Assembly: GCA_047967505.1 (NCBI GenBank) | Contig: CM106541.1 | Source: Dipteris shenzhenensis | Taxonomy: Eukaryota > Polypodiophyta > Polypodiopsida > Gleicheniales | Length of the DNA stretch: 64,000 nucleotides | Direction: 5' to 3' (one strand) | Shown: piece after piece, positions 52,169-62,473 of the stretch | Position numbering within the stretch: the first letter of the stretch is position 1 | How the letters are laid out: every line of letters begins with the position of its first letter | Made by a program: the position numbers and the translations under genes | Notes under the pieces: model-generated | What the model was told of the DNA's origin: nothing | The model's input: the letters and a program-made list of their open reading frames with translations, nothing else | The model's database searches: none

Positions 52169-53683
52169 GGTTGGAGTTGCAAGAAGGATTGAGCAAGTGA
52201 AGCAAAAGAGAGAGTTTATTCAAGAGAGACAGGCCCAATATATCGGTTCTAGGTACATCCAGTAGTGACATCACATATGAGCTCAGTAGAGCATCTAGAT
52301 CCACAAATATCTCAATCAGTTCCATGATTCTCTCAATCACACACCACACACCTAGATTCACTCAATCACACCTACTGACACCTATCCAGGCACACCATGT
52401 GTTCACACACTCACAACCTTAGATCTTAGGACTCTAGATCCCATTGCATTAATTTGTCCTTCACTCCCGCCCACAAATTGATGACCTCAACCCTAGCAGT
52501 AGTCCATGGGAAACTTCATGGCTTGCCCACCTCTAGTGGCAACACACATGATCCACAACCTAGTACTCACTCTAGTTGCATCAGCAATAGTAGACTCATT
52601 TAGGCATCCTCATCCCAACATGATCTCACTCTGACTTTGGTTTGTTGGTTTACAATTGGGAGATAGACAATGACTATGCATGGGAATACCCTTAGATCCA
52701 ACAAGGTAACACATAAGACTTGATCTGTACTTTAACTCCTCAAGCATCACCTTAGCATTTAGTGTAGCATTAAACTTCAAAAATAGTCTAGAAATGCCTG
52801 TAGAAAATAGAGGAACCTTGGAGGATTGCTACCTCATTCCACAAAGCATCTACTAGAGGGAATTTTCTGCACAATTAATTATCCTTGGGAGTAGAAGACT
52901 CAGTGCAAGTCTCAGACCAAATGAAGCTTGACACCTCCAAGGGCAGCAGCATCTTCTCTGCCTCCAAAAACATGTCTTCTTCAAAACCCAACTGGTTTTT
53001 CTTTAGTTTCTCCTCATTACCTTGAAAATTTGCCCTCAAAATTCACCAATAGGTAGCCCATAGGGTCACCTAAGTGCACCTTAGACCATTTTTTAAATGG
53101 TGGCTCCAGCAAGCTGAATTTGAAGAAATGGCACAGAATAGATTGAGTCTTAGCACGGGCTGTAGAGGTAATATTCCTTCAAATACTCTCTGGTGGAAGT
53201 GAGCCTTAACTAGGGGAATATACACCTGAAAGGGCTGGAGCAATGGTTTAGAGATGAAGGAGAACAAGCACTTGCAAATTTCATGGGAAGAAGTAGAAGA
53301 AAAGCTTCAAAAACTTCATGGTGAAGAAGACGATGACATGTCACTCAAGGAGGTCTCAAGGAGAGTGAACCAATGCTCTGATACCACATGTTGGAGCTGC
53401 AAGAAGGATTGAGCAAGTGAAGCAAAAGAGAGAGTTTATTCAAGAGAGACATGCCCAATATATAGGCTCCAGTTACATCCAGTAGTGACATCACATATGA
53501 GCTCAGTAGAGCATCTAGATCCACAAATCTCTCAATCAGTTCCATGATTCTCTCAATCACACACCACACACCTAGATTCACTCAATCACACCTACTGACA
53601 CCTATCTAGGCACACCATGTGTTCACACACTCACAACCTTAGACCTAAGGACTCTAGATCCCATTACATTAATTTGTCCTTTT
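52169..53683 (-). mobile_element. Non-autonomous LTR retrotransposon nested in the gypsy protease
   Basis: Two ~295-bp direct repeats (52169-52463 and 53389-53683) share GCAAGAAGGATTGAGCAAGT through TTAATTTGTCCTT, with about 12 differences by eye (around 96% identity). At 53366-53388 the plus strand reads CCAATGCTCTGATACCACA, the complement of TGTGGTATCAGAGCATTGG. That is an initiator tRNA-Met primer site adjoining the right LTR, so the element runs on the minus strand. A purine tract (minus GTGGGCGGGAG) precedes the left LTR. The ~925-bp interior has no gag or pol, so it must have been mobilised in trans. The right LTR start is TG; the left copy has GG at that position. I saw no clean target duplication. 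Confidence 0.85.
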
Positions 53684-54050
53684 TCCCCATTTCACCCAGC
53701 ATTCCTTAGTGTAGGCACTCACTCCTGCTCCCCCATCCAAGATGGCTTCTACCTTCTGGTTTTAATAGACTATGGGGATAGAGGCGTTTGTGTCATCACC
53801 CTCGAAGTACTGGCCTAGCTTGTTGATGGGAACCTTAGGTAGGTTCTGCCCCTTTTCTAGCATCGATTGGTTGTTGGCAGGGGTTGGAGGTAAGAATGGT
53901 CTATTCATCCAACTGGACAGATCATGCCATAAAATGGGATTTCCTCTTAGTAGGGAAGCGATCGGCATTTTCACCTCTGTCAATAGGAAGGTAGCCAACC
54001 CGATGCTATCATAGGGCTCTGGTGAAGCTTCGTCCTCCATGGACATGTCC
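53684..54050 (-). pseudogene. Ty3/gypsy protease N-terminal part (active-site motif)
   Basis: Minus-strand codons reading KVEAILDGGAGVSAYTKECW carry the aspartic-protease active-site Asp in the form DGGAG, typical of plant gypsy proteases (DGGSG/DSGA). Upstream in the same region lies SIGLATFLLTEVKMPIASLL. The domain is cut at about residue WVKWG by the nested LTR element and resumes at 52168. Confidence 0.8.
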
Positions 54051-54995
54051 TTGAAGCCGTACAGGTCTCATTCCTCCTGGAGGTTATGCAACATTGGGTC
54101 TTCTTAGAACATCTTTTGCATCAGATCCGGAGCTTCTGATTGCTCAGAACTTAGGTGTTCATCTTCCTCCACCCTTTTCGGCACCTTGAGCGATTTTGCC
54201 CCTCGGTGGCCCATCAGATGAGCTAGATGAATAGTATCTGACCCCCTACTAGCCTTTAGTTGATGCTCAAACTTATCTTGGCAATCCTGTACCAAGTTTT
54301 GGTCATCCTTTATGTATTTCTTTTCTAAGACCGGGTCAGGATAGGTCTCCTTATAGGTGGGTGAGGGTGCCAGGGCTTGCGCCTACAACTGGTTTGTCCA
54401 CCTCAAGGATCAGGGGTACCTCAGGGTCACCTTGGGTGGAAGACTGTTCAGAAGTAGAGGTGGCAAGAGTAGCTGTCTCCTCATCAGGACCACCATCTTG
54501 GATGAGCACCTAGTCCGAGCCATCACCTACTCAAATGGCCGGTTCGGGTTAGAGGATGTGGGGGAATCTCGGGGCTGGGCAATGGAGATCCCTTATCCTT
54601 CCTTTTGAGCTTCCTCATTGCATTGCTTAACGCCTTGGCTTGCATCCTCGTAATGACTTGTAGTGGCACTGCGGCCACATGGCCCTATGCGATGCAGGCT
54701 GGTGCTCTTTTGGCGAGATGATGGGGGTGGTTGGTCTCCTCATGGGACAGTCCTAGAATAGATTCTTTGTTCCACATCCCATACACAAGGGGATGGGGTT
54801 TTGGGGCAGTGGAAGTATGATCCCTATATGGACAATCCTTTAAGAAGCGTGGGCCCTGGCATTTGAAATAGGACACCGAAGGGTTTGAAGTACCTCGATA
54901 GGGGCATTCACTTGCTCTATGGGGACCTTGGCAGGTGTAACATTGGAGCAGGGGTCTCCGAGCAATTGAGTTTAGATCTCTCACCCTTGCGTTTA
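54051..54995 (-). pseudogene. Ty3/gypsy gag C-terminal region with zinc knuckles
   Basis: Minus-strand pieces: CYTCQGPHRASECPYRG (CX2CX3HX4C) and a second, decayed knuckle FKCQGPRFLKDCPYR at about 54930-54830. Next comes a Pro/Ser-rich linker and the segment DCQDKFEHQLKAS, LAHLMGHRGAKSL at 54295-54104. The region is truncated on its right at 55000 by the copia insertion; the rest of gag should lie beyond 64000. A longer open frame running past 55000 is only a fusion of this gag with copia LTR sequence. Confidence 0.75.
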
Positions 54996-55000
54996 CAAGG

Positions 55001-55351
55001 TGTGAAGATTGTGGGAGAGAGGGAAGGAGTCTCACTTGCGGCTTTCTCACAATCACAATGGGGGAATACACACAAAGGTGGAGGCTGAAAACAGTTTTCC
55101 TCTTCTTAGTTGTGTAAGCCAAAAGAACTCTTGTACAAGAAATAGAAGAACCCTATATGTGGGTCTCAAACCAAACTCAACTAACTAAGGTGGCATACTA
55201 ACTGAGCCACAAACTATAGTAGATAAGGATAGCTGTCATCCAGCTATTATTCGTGGGCGGTGTACCAACCGCATCTCCAGCTAACAAGCCGATGACATAA
55301 GTACACAACGGTCACCCTGGCATATCTCGAGTGGAGCTCGATATCTCAACA
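55001..55351 (-). repeat. 3' LTR of left copia copy
   Basis: Starts TGTGAAGATTGTGGG and ends GATATCTCAACA on the plus strand. It is adjoined on the right by CTCCCCCTCGAGCTC, the complement of the polypurine tract. Confidence 0.95.
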
Positions 55352-55872
55352 CTCCCCCTCGAGCTCAATCCCAAATCCTGCACACCAAGCAGGTCTCTGA
55401 ACTTGCGTAGCTTCTCTGCGCCCAATGCTTTTGTGAATATGTCAGCTACCTGATCCTCTGTGCTGACATAAACTAGATCAATAAGACCTAGTAAAACCTT
55501 CTCCCCCACATAGTGATAATGCACCTCAATGTGCTTTGTTCTGGCATGAAAGACTGGGTTCTTTGCCAAGTGTATACTGCTCATGTTGTCACAATAAATG
55601 ACAACCGGCCCATCTGTAGACTGATGCATATCATAGAGTAGCTTATGCAACCAAGCTACCTCACATGCAGCCATTGCTGCACCCCTGTACTCAGCCTCTG
55701 TGCTCGACAAAGGCAACTGTAGGCTGTTTCTTGCTGCTCCAAGTGACTGCAGCACTCCCAAAAGAGAACACATATCCACTGGTAGATCGTCTATCAGAAA
55801 TGCTACCAGCCCAATCAGCATCAGTGTATCCATGCAACTGTATCTGAACCCCAGCCTCATAAAATAGTCCAT
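55312..55872 (-). pseudogene. Copia RNase H segment (left copy)
   Basis: Minus-strand frame with STEAEYRGAAMAACEVAWLH, VVIYCDNMSSIHLAKNPVFH, RTKHIEVHYHYVGEKV and DQVADIFTKALG, the second half of copia RNase H. The first half (DADWAGSISDRRSTSGYVFS) is in the neighbouring frame, so a frameshift near 55700-55730 splits the domain. Translation ends inside the 3' LTR. Confidence 0.9.
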
Positions 55873-56353
55873 ACTGCAATGTGGACTTCACATACTTGAG
55901 TATGCGTCTAGCCACATCCAAATGCGATTTCCTTGGAGCCTGCATAAACTGACTTACCAACCCAACAGCATAGCTCAAATCTGGCCTGGTAATAGTCATG
56001 TAAATCAAACTTCCTACTATGCGTCTGTACATAGTAGGGTCTTCCAGAAGCTCACCTGCATCTGTGCTCAGCTTCACATTCTGCTCCAAAGGAACTGAAA
56101 TAGGCTTACAGCCTGTCATCCCATATTTGGATAGCATGTCCAATCCATACTGCCTCTGCAAGAGCTGTATCCCACTTGGTGATCTAATCACCTCAATGCC
56201 CAAGAAATAACGCAGCTCTCCCAAATCCTTCATCTCAAACTTTTGCCTCAATAGCATTTTCACATGAAGGATATCTTCATCACTATCACCTGTGATGATC
56301 AAATCATCAACATAAATGACCAGCAGCATAATCCCTTTCTCTGTTTTTCTCAC
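55691..56353 (-). CDS. Copia RT C-terminal half and RNase H start (left copy)
   Basis: Open for 220 codons: LLVIYVDDLIITGDSDEDI holds the catalytic YVDD. It continues with MKDLGELRYFLGIEVIRS, MYRRIVGSLIYMTITRPDLS, AVGLVSQFMQAPRKSHLD and the RNase H lead TDADWAGSISDRRSTSGY. It is interrupted upstream by an in-frame TAG near 56385 and downstream by a frameshift. Confidence 0.92.
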   Translation of the reverse strand: MRKTEKGIMLLVIYVDDLIITGDSDEDILHVKMLLRQKFEMKDLGELRYFLGIEVIRSPSGIQLLQRQYGLDMLSKYGMTGCKPISVPLEQNVKLSTDAGELLEDPTMYRRIVGSLIYMTITRPDLSYAVGLVSQFMQAPRKSHLDVARRILKYVKSTLQYGLFYEAGVQIQLHGYTDADWAGSISDRRSTSGYVFSFGSAAVTWSSKKQPTVAFVEHRG

Positions 56354-56403
56354 ATAGAGTGAGAAATCTGCCTTGGAAATCTAAAAGCCAATATGACAAG
56401 ATA

Positions 56404-56871
56404 CTATCCTATCTTGTTAGACCATGCTCTAGGTGCTTGCTTCAAGCCATACAAGGCTTTCTTCAACCTGCAAACAAACTCAGGATGAGTAGCATGAACA
56501 TAACCTGCTGGCTGCTCCATAAAGACCTCTTCTTGCAAATCACCATGCAAGAAGGCATTCTTTACATCCATCTGATGTAAAGACCATCCCTTTGATGCAG
56601 CCATAGAAATGGCTGCTCTTACGGTTGCCATCCTTGCAACCGGCCTGAAAGTTTCTTCATAATCAATGCCATATGTCTGTGCATACCCCTTGACAACTAA
56701 TCTTGCCTTGTATCTATTCACAGAACCATCTGCATTGTGCTTGATCTTTACAACCAATTGCATTCTTGCCTTTAGGCAAAGGCACCAATTGTCATGTAGC
56801 ATTAGCATCCAAGGCATCCATTTCTTCATCCATGGCTTTCTCCCATTTTTCATTTCCCATGGCTTGCTCAA
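56404..56871 (-). pseudogene. Copia RT N-terminal half (left copy)
   Basis: Residues [60 protein letters not shown] (first catalytic Asp), FMEQPAGYV and [15 protein letters not shown] are all textbook copia RT. The preceding integrase frame is joined by a frameshift near 56790; codons before that in this frame are out of register. Confidence 0.92.
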
Positions 56872-58477
56872 AAGAAGTGGGTTCTGGTTCCTGTATCACT
56901 TTGACCATATAGGCATAGTGAATGGCTGTAAATCCATCATATTTCAGCCTATCCATAGGATACCTAACCCTGGTAGACCTGTGCAAAATAGGCTCACTTC
57001 CAGGTGCTCTCAAAACATCCCTGGTCTTCCTTACTCTAGGTGTAACAATAGAAGGAATACCCAAGTCATCATCAATGCTCTGTTCTAAGCCACTGGATTC
57101 ACCATCCACACAAGAGTGACCTGCATTCACATCATACATGGGCTGATCTACCTTCTCTTTTCCTTTTCGTGATACCTGCATACCACTCTCTGCATTGCTT
57201 TGAGGGGATTCTCTTGATCTCAATCTGCCTGTCCATGGCGAAGTATGTGAACCACTGGTAGAGGACACTCTAGGTCCACTGATATTTTGTGATTGCTGCT
57301 GTGCATTCTGTGCAGCATTACCATTTTGTGCATCTACATCAATCAACACATTTACTGGTTTATACCAGCTGCTCATCTCATCAAAAACAACATCTCTGCT
57401 CACTGTGAACTTACGTGTAGAAGGGTTATAGCATCTATACCCTTTCTGCTGTAGAGAATAACCAATAAAGATGCACTTCTCAGCTTTTGGATCCAACTTG
57501 GACCTCAACTCATCTGGTACATGGACATAGGCAATGCAACCAAAAATCTTCAAATGAGAAATATCTGGTTTCCTACTAGTATACATCTCCTCTGGCGTCA
57601 TGCCATGTATTGTTGCAGTGGGAGTCCTATTCATTATATAGACTGCTGTAGCAACTGCTTTAGCCCAATAATAATCTGGTAGATCTTTTTCATTTAGCAT
57701 AGCCCGAGATACCTCTCCAATATGCCTGTTTTTTCTTTCTGCAATTCCATTTTGCTGTGGGGTATGACTGCATGAATATTGCTGCTTTATACCATGCTCC
57801 TGCAAGAACCTTGCAAACTCATTTGAGAGGTACTCTCCCCCTCCATCTGACCTTAGGCATTTTATTTGCAGGCCTGTTTCTTTTTCAACCATAGCTTTGA
57901 AAGCTTTGAAGTGCCCAAACACTTCACTTTTCTTTTTCATAAAATACACCCACAGTTTTCTGCTGAAGTCATCAATAAATGTGACAAAATAGTGATAGCC
58001 TCCAATAGATGCAGCTTTTGTAGTCCACACATCAGAGTGGATTAATTCCAATGGCTTTTTACTCTCTTGAACATGCCTAGGAAAAGGTTTCCTTGCCTGT
58101 TTCCCAAATTGACAGGCTTCACAAACCTTGTGCATTTCTGCAACCTTCAATTTAGGCAATCCTGCAACAATATTTTGGGCTTGCATTGATTTTAGTCGCT
58201 GTATATTAACATGACCAATGCGTTTGTGCCAGATATCAATATCTGCAACTACACCGGTCCCATGTGCAAACATTGCTGCACTCAATTCAGGCATGTCTGC
58301 ATCCAACGTAAACATCCTGCCCTTCTTCTTTCCTTTTGCTATCAAGCGACCGTTATTTTTCATATCCTCAACAAAGCATCCATGAGGATTAAATCTAACC
58401 TGCAAGCCCTGCTCAACCATTTGACCAACAGAAACCAGGTTCTTGGTGATGTTCGGGACATGAAATACATCAGACAA
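56792..58477 (-). CDS. Copia integrase region (left copy), open for 561 codons
   Basis: Begins in the protease-integrase linker ([16 protein letters not shown]). It has the zinc-binding [16 protein letters not shown] and [14 protein letters not shown]; the catalytic core with [12 protein letters not shown] (Asp), [35 protein letters not shown] (Asp) and [17 protein letters not shown] (Glu); then [31 protein letters not shown] and [13 protein letters not shown] Ser/Gln/Asn-rich linker leads to the RT start ([20 protein letters not shown]). The catalytic D,D,E and HHCC residues are all present. An amber codon at 58498-58496 precedes it. Confidence 0.95.
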   Translation of the reverse strand: MSDVFHVPNITKNLVSVGQMVEQGLQVRFNPHGCFVEDMKNNGRLIAKGKKKGRMFTLDADMPELSAAMFAHGTGVVADIDIWHKRIGHVNIQRLKSMQAQNIVAGLPKLKVAEMHKVCEACQFGKQARKPFPRHVQESKKPLELIHSDVWTTKAASIGGYHYFVTFIDDFSRKLWVYFMKKKSEVFGHFKAFKAMVEKETGLQIKCLRSDGGGEYLSNEFARFLQEHGIKQQYSCSHTPQQNGIAERKNRHIGEVSRAMLNEKDLPDYYWAKAVATAVYIMNRTPTATIHGMTPEEMYTSRKPDISHLKIFGCIAYVHVPDELRSKLDPKAEKCIFIGYSLQQKGYRCYNPSTRKFTVSRDVVFDEMSSWYKPVNVLIDVDAQNGNAAQNAQQQSQNISGPRVSSTSGSHTSPWTGRLRSRESPQSNAESGMQVSRKGKEKVDQPMYDVNAGHSCVDGESSGLEQSIDDDLGIPSIVTPRVRKTRDVLRAPGSEPILHRSTRVRYPMDRLKYDGFTAIHYAYMVKVIQEPEPTSFEQAMGNEKWEKAMDEEMDALDANAT

Positions 58478-58519
58478 GTATTTCTTTTTCCCATCCTACA
58501 TAGACAAAGGAATTTTGCC

Positions 58520-59664
58520 AACTGCACAATAGGATGTGCAGTATCATCACCAGTCTCCACAAATCCTGGTTTTTCCATTTTTCTTGCATCCTGCATCCAT
58601 TCAGCTTGACCTGTCATGTGGTTTGATGCACCCGAGTCAACATACCACACATCATTGCTTTCTTCTGCACTTGTTACAGAATTTGTCATATGCTGCACCA
58701 TAAACAAATGCTCATTTTTGTCATCACCCTGTCTACTAGAGGATGCAGAATTGCCTTGCTGCAATTTTCCACTCATAATGTCATTCTGCTTTTTGTAGCA
58801 GTCTTTAGCCATATGACCCATTTTGCCACAATAGTAGCATTCAACATTGCTGTTTGCATTTTGGCTTCTCTGCCATCCACCACGGCCTCTTTGGCTCCCC
58901 CTGCCTCTAGAGTTACCACGTCCTCCTGCATAGGGCTGGCTTTCTTGCATTTGCTGCATATTCTGATTTCTACCACGGCCTGCAGATCGGCCTCCTCTAC
59001 CTCTGCCTCTACCTCTGCCAGCATTTGAGTAGAAGACAGTTTCTTTTGAAGTTCCTGCTGAAGAAGATGCACCCCCATTTCTCTGCTCTTCAGAAATTAG
59101 AAGAGCAATCAACTCCTCAAAATCAGGAAAGTTTTCACAAACGGCAATGGATGTCCGGAACTGTGCATAATCCTTTCCTAGACCATTCAAGGTCACAGAA
59201 ACCAAATCATCATCATCCATTGGCGACCCAATGGAAGCAAGTGCATCTGCAATTTTCTTCACTTTCATGTGGTAGTCATTTATGCTCAAATTTTCTCTCT
59301 GCACATTGTGCAACTCCTGTTTGAGTTGCATTTTCCTGGCTTGCGTATTTGTGCTATACATTTTTGCCAAAGTATCCCATGCCTCCTTTGGCATATTTGC
59401 ATCCTGAATATGCACAATCATGGAGTCCGAAATACTGATAGACAGCCAGTACATAACTTTCCTGGCTCTCTCATGCCATCCTTTGAATGCCTGCATTTCC
59501 TGTTGACTAGGAACATTAGGAAGAACAGGTTCTTCTTTATTTCCTGTAATGAATTCCCAATAGCCTTTTCCCATCAAGAAATTCGTCATTCTAAACTTCC
59601 ATGCCTGGAAGTTGTTCTTGTCAAGCTTTTCAGTGACAATCTGTGAAAGAGAATCAGATGCCAT
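58520..59664 (-). CDS. Copia gag and protease start (left copy)
   Basis: Start chosen at the ATG of MASDSLSQIVTEKLDKNNFQ (59664), just after the leader; an upstream ATG 18 bases away adds six residues and is absent as such from the other copy. Domains: UBN2-type gag (about residues 60-195, with WLSISISDSMIVHIQDAN and MQLKQELHNVQRENLSINDY); an Arg-Gly-rich stretch (about 225-275); a CCHC knuckle CYYCGKMGHMAKDC; and a protease lead VWYVDSGASNHMTG with the catalytic Asp. A one-base deletion at about 58515-58525 puts the rest of protease out of frame. Confidence 0.93.
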
Positions 59665-60196
59665 TACAGAACACTGCAACATATTGTGTCACTGCAAAAA
59701 ACACAGCTTTTTGCCTCACACGGGCAGATCCGCAAAACTGATGAAAGTGGTATTTCACCAGACAGTCACTTCCTAGTGACGATTTTGCATCAACAGGCAA
59801 CAGGCATGAATCTGTAACTCCCAATATCTCTACACACAGGCATACGATGCAATTTCTGCGGCACCTTTCCACCAACTAGCCGCGCAGTGGTCGCACAACC
59901 AAAAACAGGGCCTTTTTCTGCGTGCCTGCGAAGAACTTTCGCCTTCAAAACGGGCCCCGAAACGGCCTCAAATCAGAAAAATAAAGTCACTAAGGGCTTT
60001 GCCCAGTCCCGCAGCATATACTGCGCTCTCGCCACACTGCGAAGGGCGTTTCAATCTGAAACAGTGCACTCCTGCACTTTTGGCTGTGCTACCTGCAGAG
60101 ATTTGCTCCCAAACTCGAAATAGGAAAGCAACACTGGTCCTCTTACCAGGACACCACGAACTTGGCTTGCTTTCTTGAGCTCCTTACCACGAACAA

Positions 60197-60560
60197 GGCT
60201 CTGATACCATGTGAAGATTGTGGGAGAGAGGAAAGGAGTCTCACTTGCGGCTTTCTCACAATCACAATGGGGGAATACACACAAAGGTGGAGGCTGAAAA
60301 CAGTTTTCCTCTTCTTAGTTGTGTAAGCCAAAAGAACTCTTGCACAAGAAATAGAAGAACCCTATATGTGGGTCTCAAACCAAACTCAACTAACTAAGGT
60401 GGCATACTAACTGAGCCACAAATTATAGTAGATTAGGATAGCTGTCATCCAGCTATTATTCGTGGGCGGTGTACCAACCGCATCTCCAGCTGACAAGCCG
60501 GTGACATAAGTACACAACGGTCACCCTGGCATATCTTGAGTGGAGCTCGATATCTCAACA
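60197..60560 (-). repeat. 5' LTR and primer binding site of left copia copy
   Basis: LTR 60210-60560. The 13 bases at 60197-60209 are the complement of TGGTATCAGAGCC, the initiator tRNA-Met primer site. The LTR edge CTCAACA is followed directly by the target duplication CAAGG. Confidence 0.95.
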
Positions 60561-60568
60561 CAAGGGGA

Positions 60569-60920
60569 TGTTGAGATATCGAGCTCCACTCGAGATATGC
60601 CAGGGTGACCGTTGTGTACTTATGTCACCGACTTGTTAGATGGAGATGCGGTTGGTACACCGCCCACGAATAATAGCTGGATGACAGCTATCCTTATCTA
60701 CTATAGTTTGTGGCTCAGTTAGTATGCCACCTTAGTTAGTTGAGTTTGGTTTGAGACCCACATATAGGGTTCTTCTATTTCTTTGTACTAGAGTTCTTTT
60801 GGCTTACACAACTAAGAAGAGGAAAACTGTTTTCAGCCTCCACCTTTGTGTGTATTCCCCCATTGTGCATGTGAGAAAGCCGCAAGTGAGACTCCTTCCC
60901 TCTCTCCCACAATCTTCACA
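60569..60920 (+). repeat. 5' LTR of right copia copy
   Basis: 352 bp, the reverse complement of the left copy's LTRs apart from a small number of substitutions and one length change. It is adjoined by the tRNA-Met primer site. Short frames within it are not genes. Confidence 0.95.
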
Positions 60921-61465
60921 TGGTATCAGAGCCTTGTTCGTGGTAAGGAGCTTAAGAAAGCAAGCCAAGTTCGTGGTGTCCTGGTAAGAGGACAAGTGTT
61001 GCTTTCCTATTTCGAGTTTGGGAGCAAATCTCTGCAGGTAGCACAGCCAAAAGTGCAGGAGTGCACTGTTTCAGATTGAAACGCCCTTCGCAGTGTGGCG
61101 AGAGCGCAGTATATGCTGCGGGACTAGGCAAAGCCCTTAGTGACTTTATTTTTCTGATTTGAGGCCGTTTCGGGGCCCGTTTTGAAGGCGAAAGTTCTTC
61201 GCAGGCACGCAAAAAAAGGCCCTGTTTTTGGTTGTGCGACCACTGCGCGGCTAGTTGGTGGAAAGGTGCCGCAGAAATTGCATCGTATGCCTGTGTGTAG
61301 AGATATTGGGAGTTACAGATTCATGCCTGTTGCCTGTTGATGCAAAATCGTCACTAGGAAGTGACTGTCTGGTGAAATACCACTTTCATCAGTTTTGCGG
61401 ATCTGCCCGTGTGAGGCAAAAAGCTGTGTTTTTTGCAGTGACACAATATTTTGCAGTGTTCTGTA

Positions 61466-62473
61466 ATGGCATCTGATTCTCTTTCACAGATTGTCACTGA
61501 AAAGCTTGACAAGAACAACTTCCAGGCATGGAAGTTTAGAATGACGAATTTCTTGATGGGAAAAGGCTATTGGGAATTCATTACAGGAAATGAAGAAGAA
61601 CCTGTTCTTCCTAATGTTCCTAGTCAACAGGAAATGCAGGCATTCAAAGGATGGCATGAGAGAGCCAGGAAAGTTATGTACTGGCTATCTATCAGTATTT
61701 CAGACTCCATGATTGTGCATATTCAGGATGCAAATACACCAAAGGAGGCATGGAATACTTTGGCAAAAATGTATAGCACAAATACGCAAGCCAGGAAAAT
61801 GCAACTCAAACAGGAGTTGCACAATGTGCAGAGAGAAAATTTGAGCATAAATGACTACCACATGAAAGTGAAGAAAATTGCATATGCACTTGCTTCCATT
61901 GGGTCGCCAGTGGATGATGATGATTTGGTTTCTGTGACCTTGAATGGTCTAGGAAAGGATTATGCACAGTTCCGGACATCCATTGCCGTCCGTGAAAACT
62001 TTCCTGATTTTGAGGAGTTGATTGCTCTTCTAATTTCTGAAGAGCAGAGAAATGGGGGTGCATCTTCTTCAGTAGGAACTTCAAAAGAAACTGTCTTCTA
62101 CTCAAATGCTGGCAGAGGTAGAGGCAGAGGTAGAGGAGGCCGATCTGCAGGCCGTGGTAGAAATTAGAATATGCAGCAAACGCAAGAAAGCCAGTCCTAT
62201 GTAGGAGGACGTGGTAACTCTAGAGGCAGGGGGAGCCAAAGAGGCCGTGGTGGATGGCAGAGAAGCCAAAATGCAAACAGCAATGTTGAATGCTACTATT
62301 GTGGCAAAATGGGTCATATGGCTAAGGACTGCTATAAAAAGCAGAATGACGTTATGAGTGGAAAATTGCAGCAAGGCAATTATGCATCTTCTAGCAGGCA
62401 GGGTGATGACAGAAATGAGCATCTATTTATGGTGCAACATATGACCAATTCTGTGACAAGAAGAACAAAATGA
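61466..62473 (+). pseudogene. Copia gag (right copy), broken
   Basis: Starts MASDSLSQIVTEKLDKNNFQ at 61466 and matches the left copy through the UBN2 region and Arg-Gly stretch. An in-frame TAG at 62165-62167 replaces the Gln codon of GRNQNMQQ. The knuckle CYYCGKMGHMAKDC at about 62290-62331 lies in the same frame after it. A deletion around 62455 then shifts the frame just before VWYVDSGASNHMTG. No functional gag-protease could be made without readthrough. Confidence 0.92.

Larger units (their letters stand above)
55001..60560 (-). mobile_element. Complete Ty1/copia retrotransposon, left copy
   Basis: It has identical-length LTRs (55001-55351 and 60210-60560, 351 bp, seven differences by eye, about 98%), beginning TG and ending CA. 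A 5-bp target duplication CAAGG flanks it (54996-55000 and 60561-60565). The primer site TGGTATCAGAGCC (minus, 60209-60197) and polypurine tract (minus GAGCTCGAGGGGGAG, 55366-55352) are intact. Domain order on the minus strand is gag, protease, integrase, RT, RNase H, as in copia. Stops and frameshifts in pol make it non-autonomous now. Confidence 0.97.

Noticed and set aside
54685-55122. A 145-codon minus-strand frame beginning in the copia LTR
   Set aside because: It is a chance fusion of LTR sequence (55001-55122) with the gypsy gag knuckles. Only the part below 55000 is a real former coding region.
58690-59646. Ser/Thr/Ala-rich plus-strand frames opposite the copia gag (and the mirror frames at 61.8-62.4 kb)
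   Set aside because: They are antisense shadows of the Arg-Gly-rich and UBN2 parts of gag.
60143-61212. Several 60-85 codon frames in both orientations around 60.1-61.2 kb
   Set aside because: They fall in the LTRs and leader of the two copia copies and are mirror images of each other.
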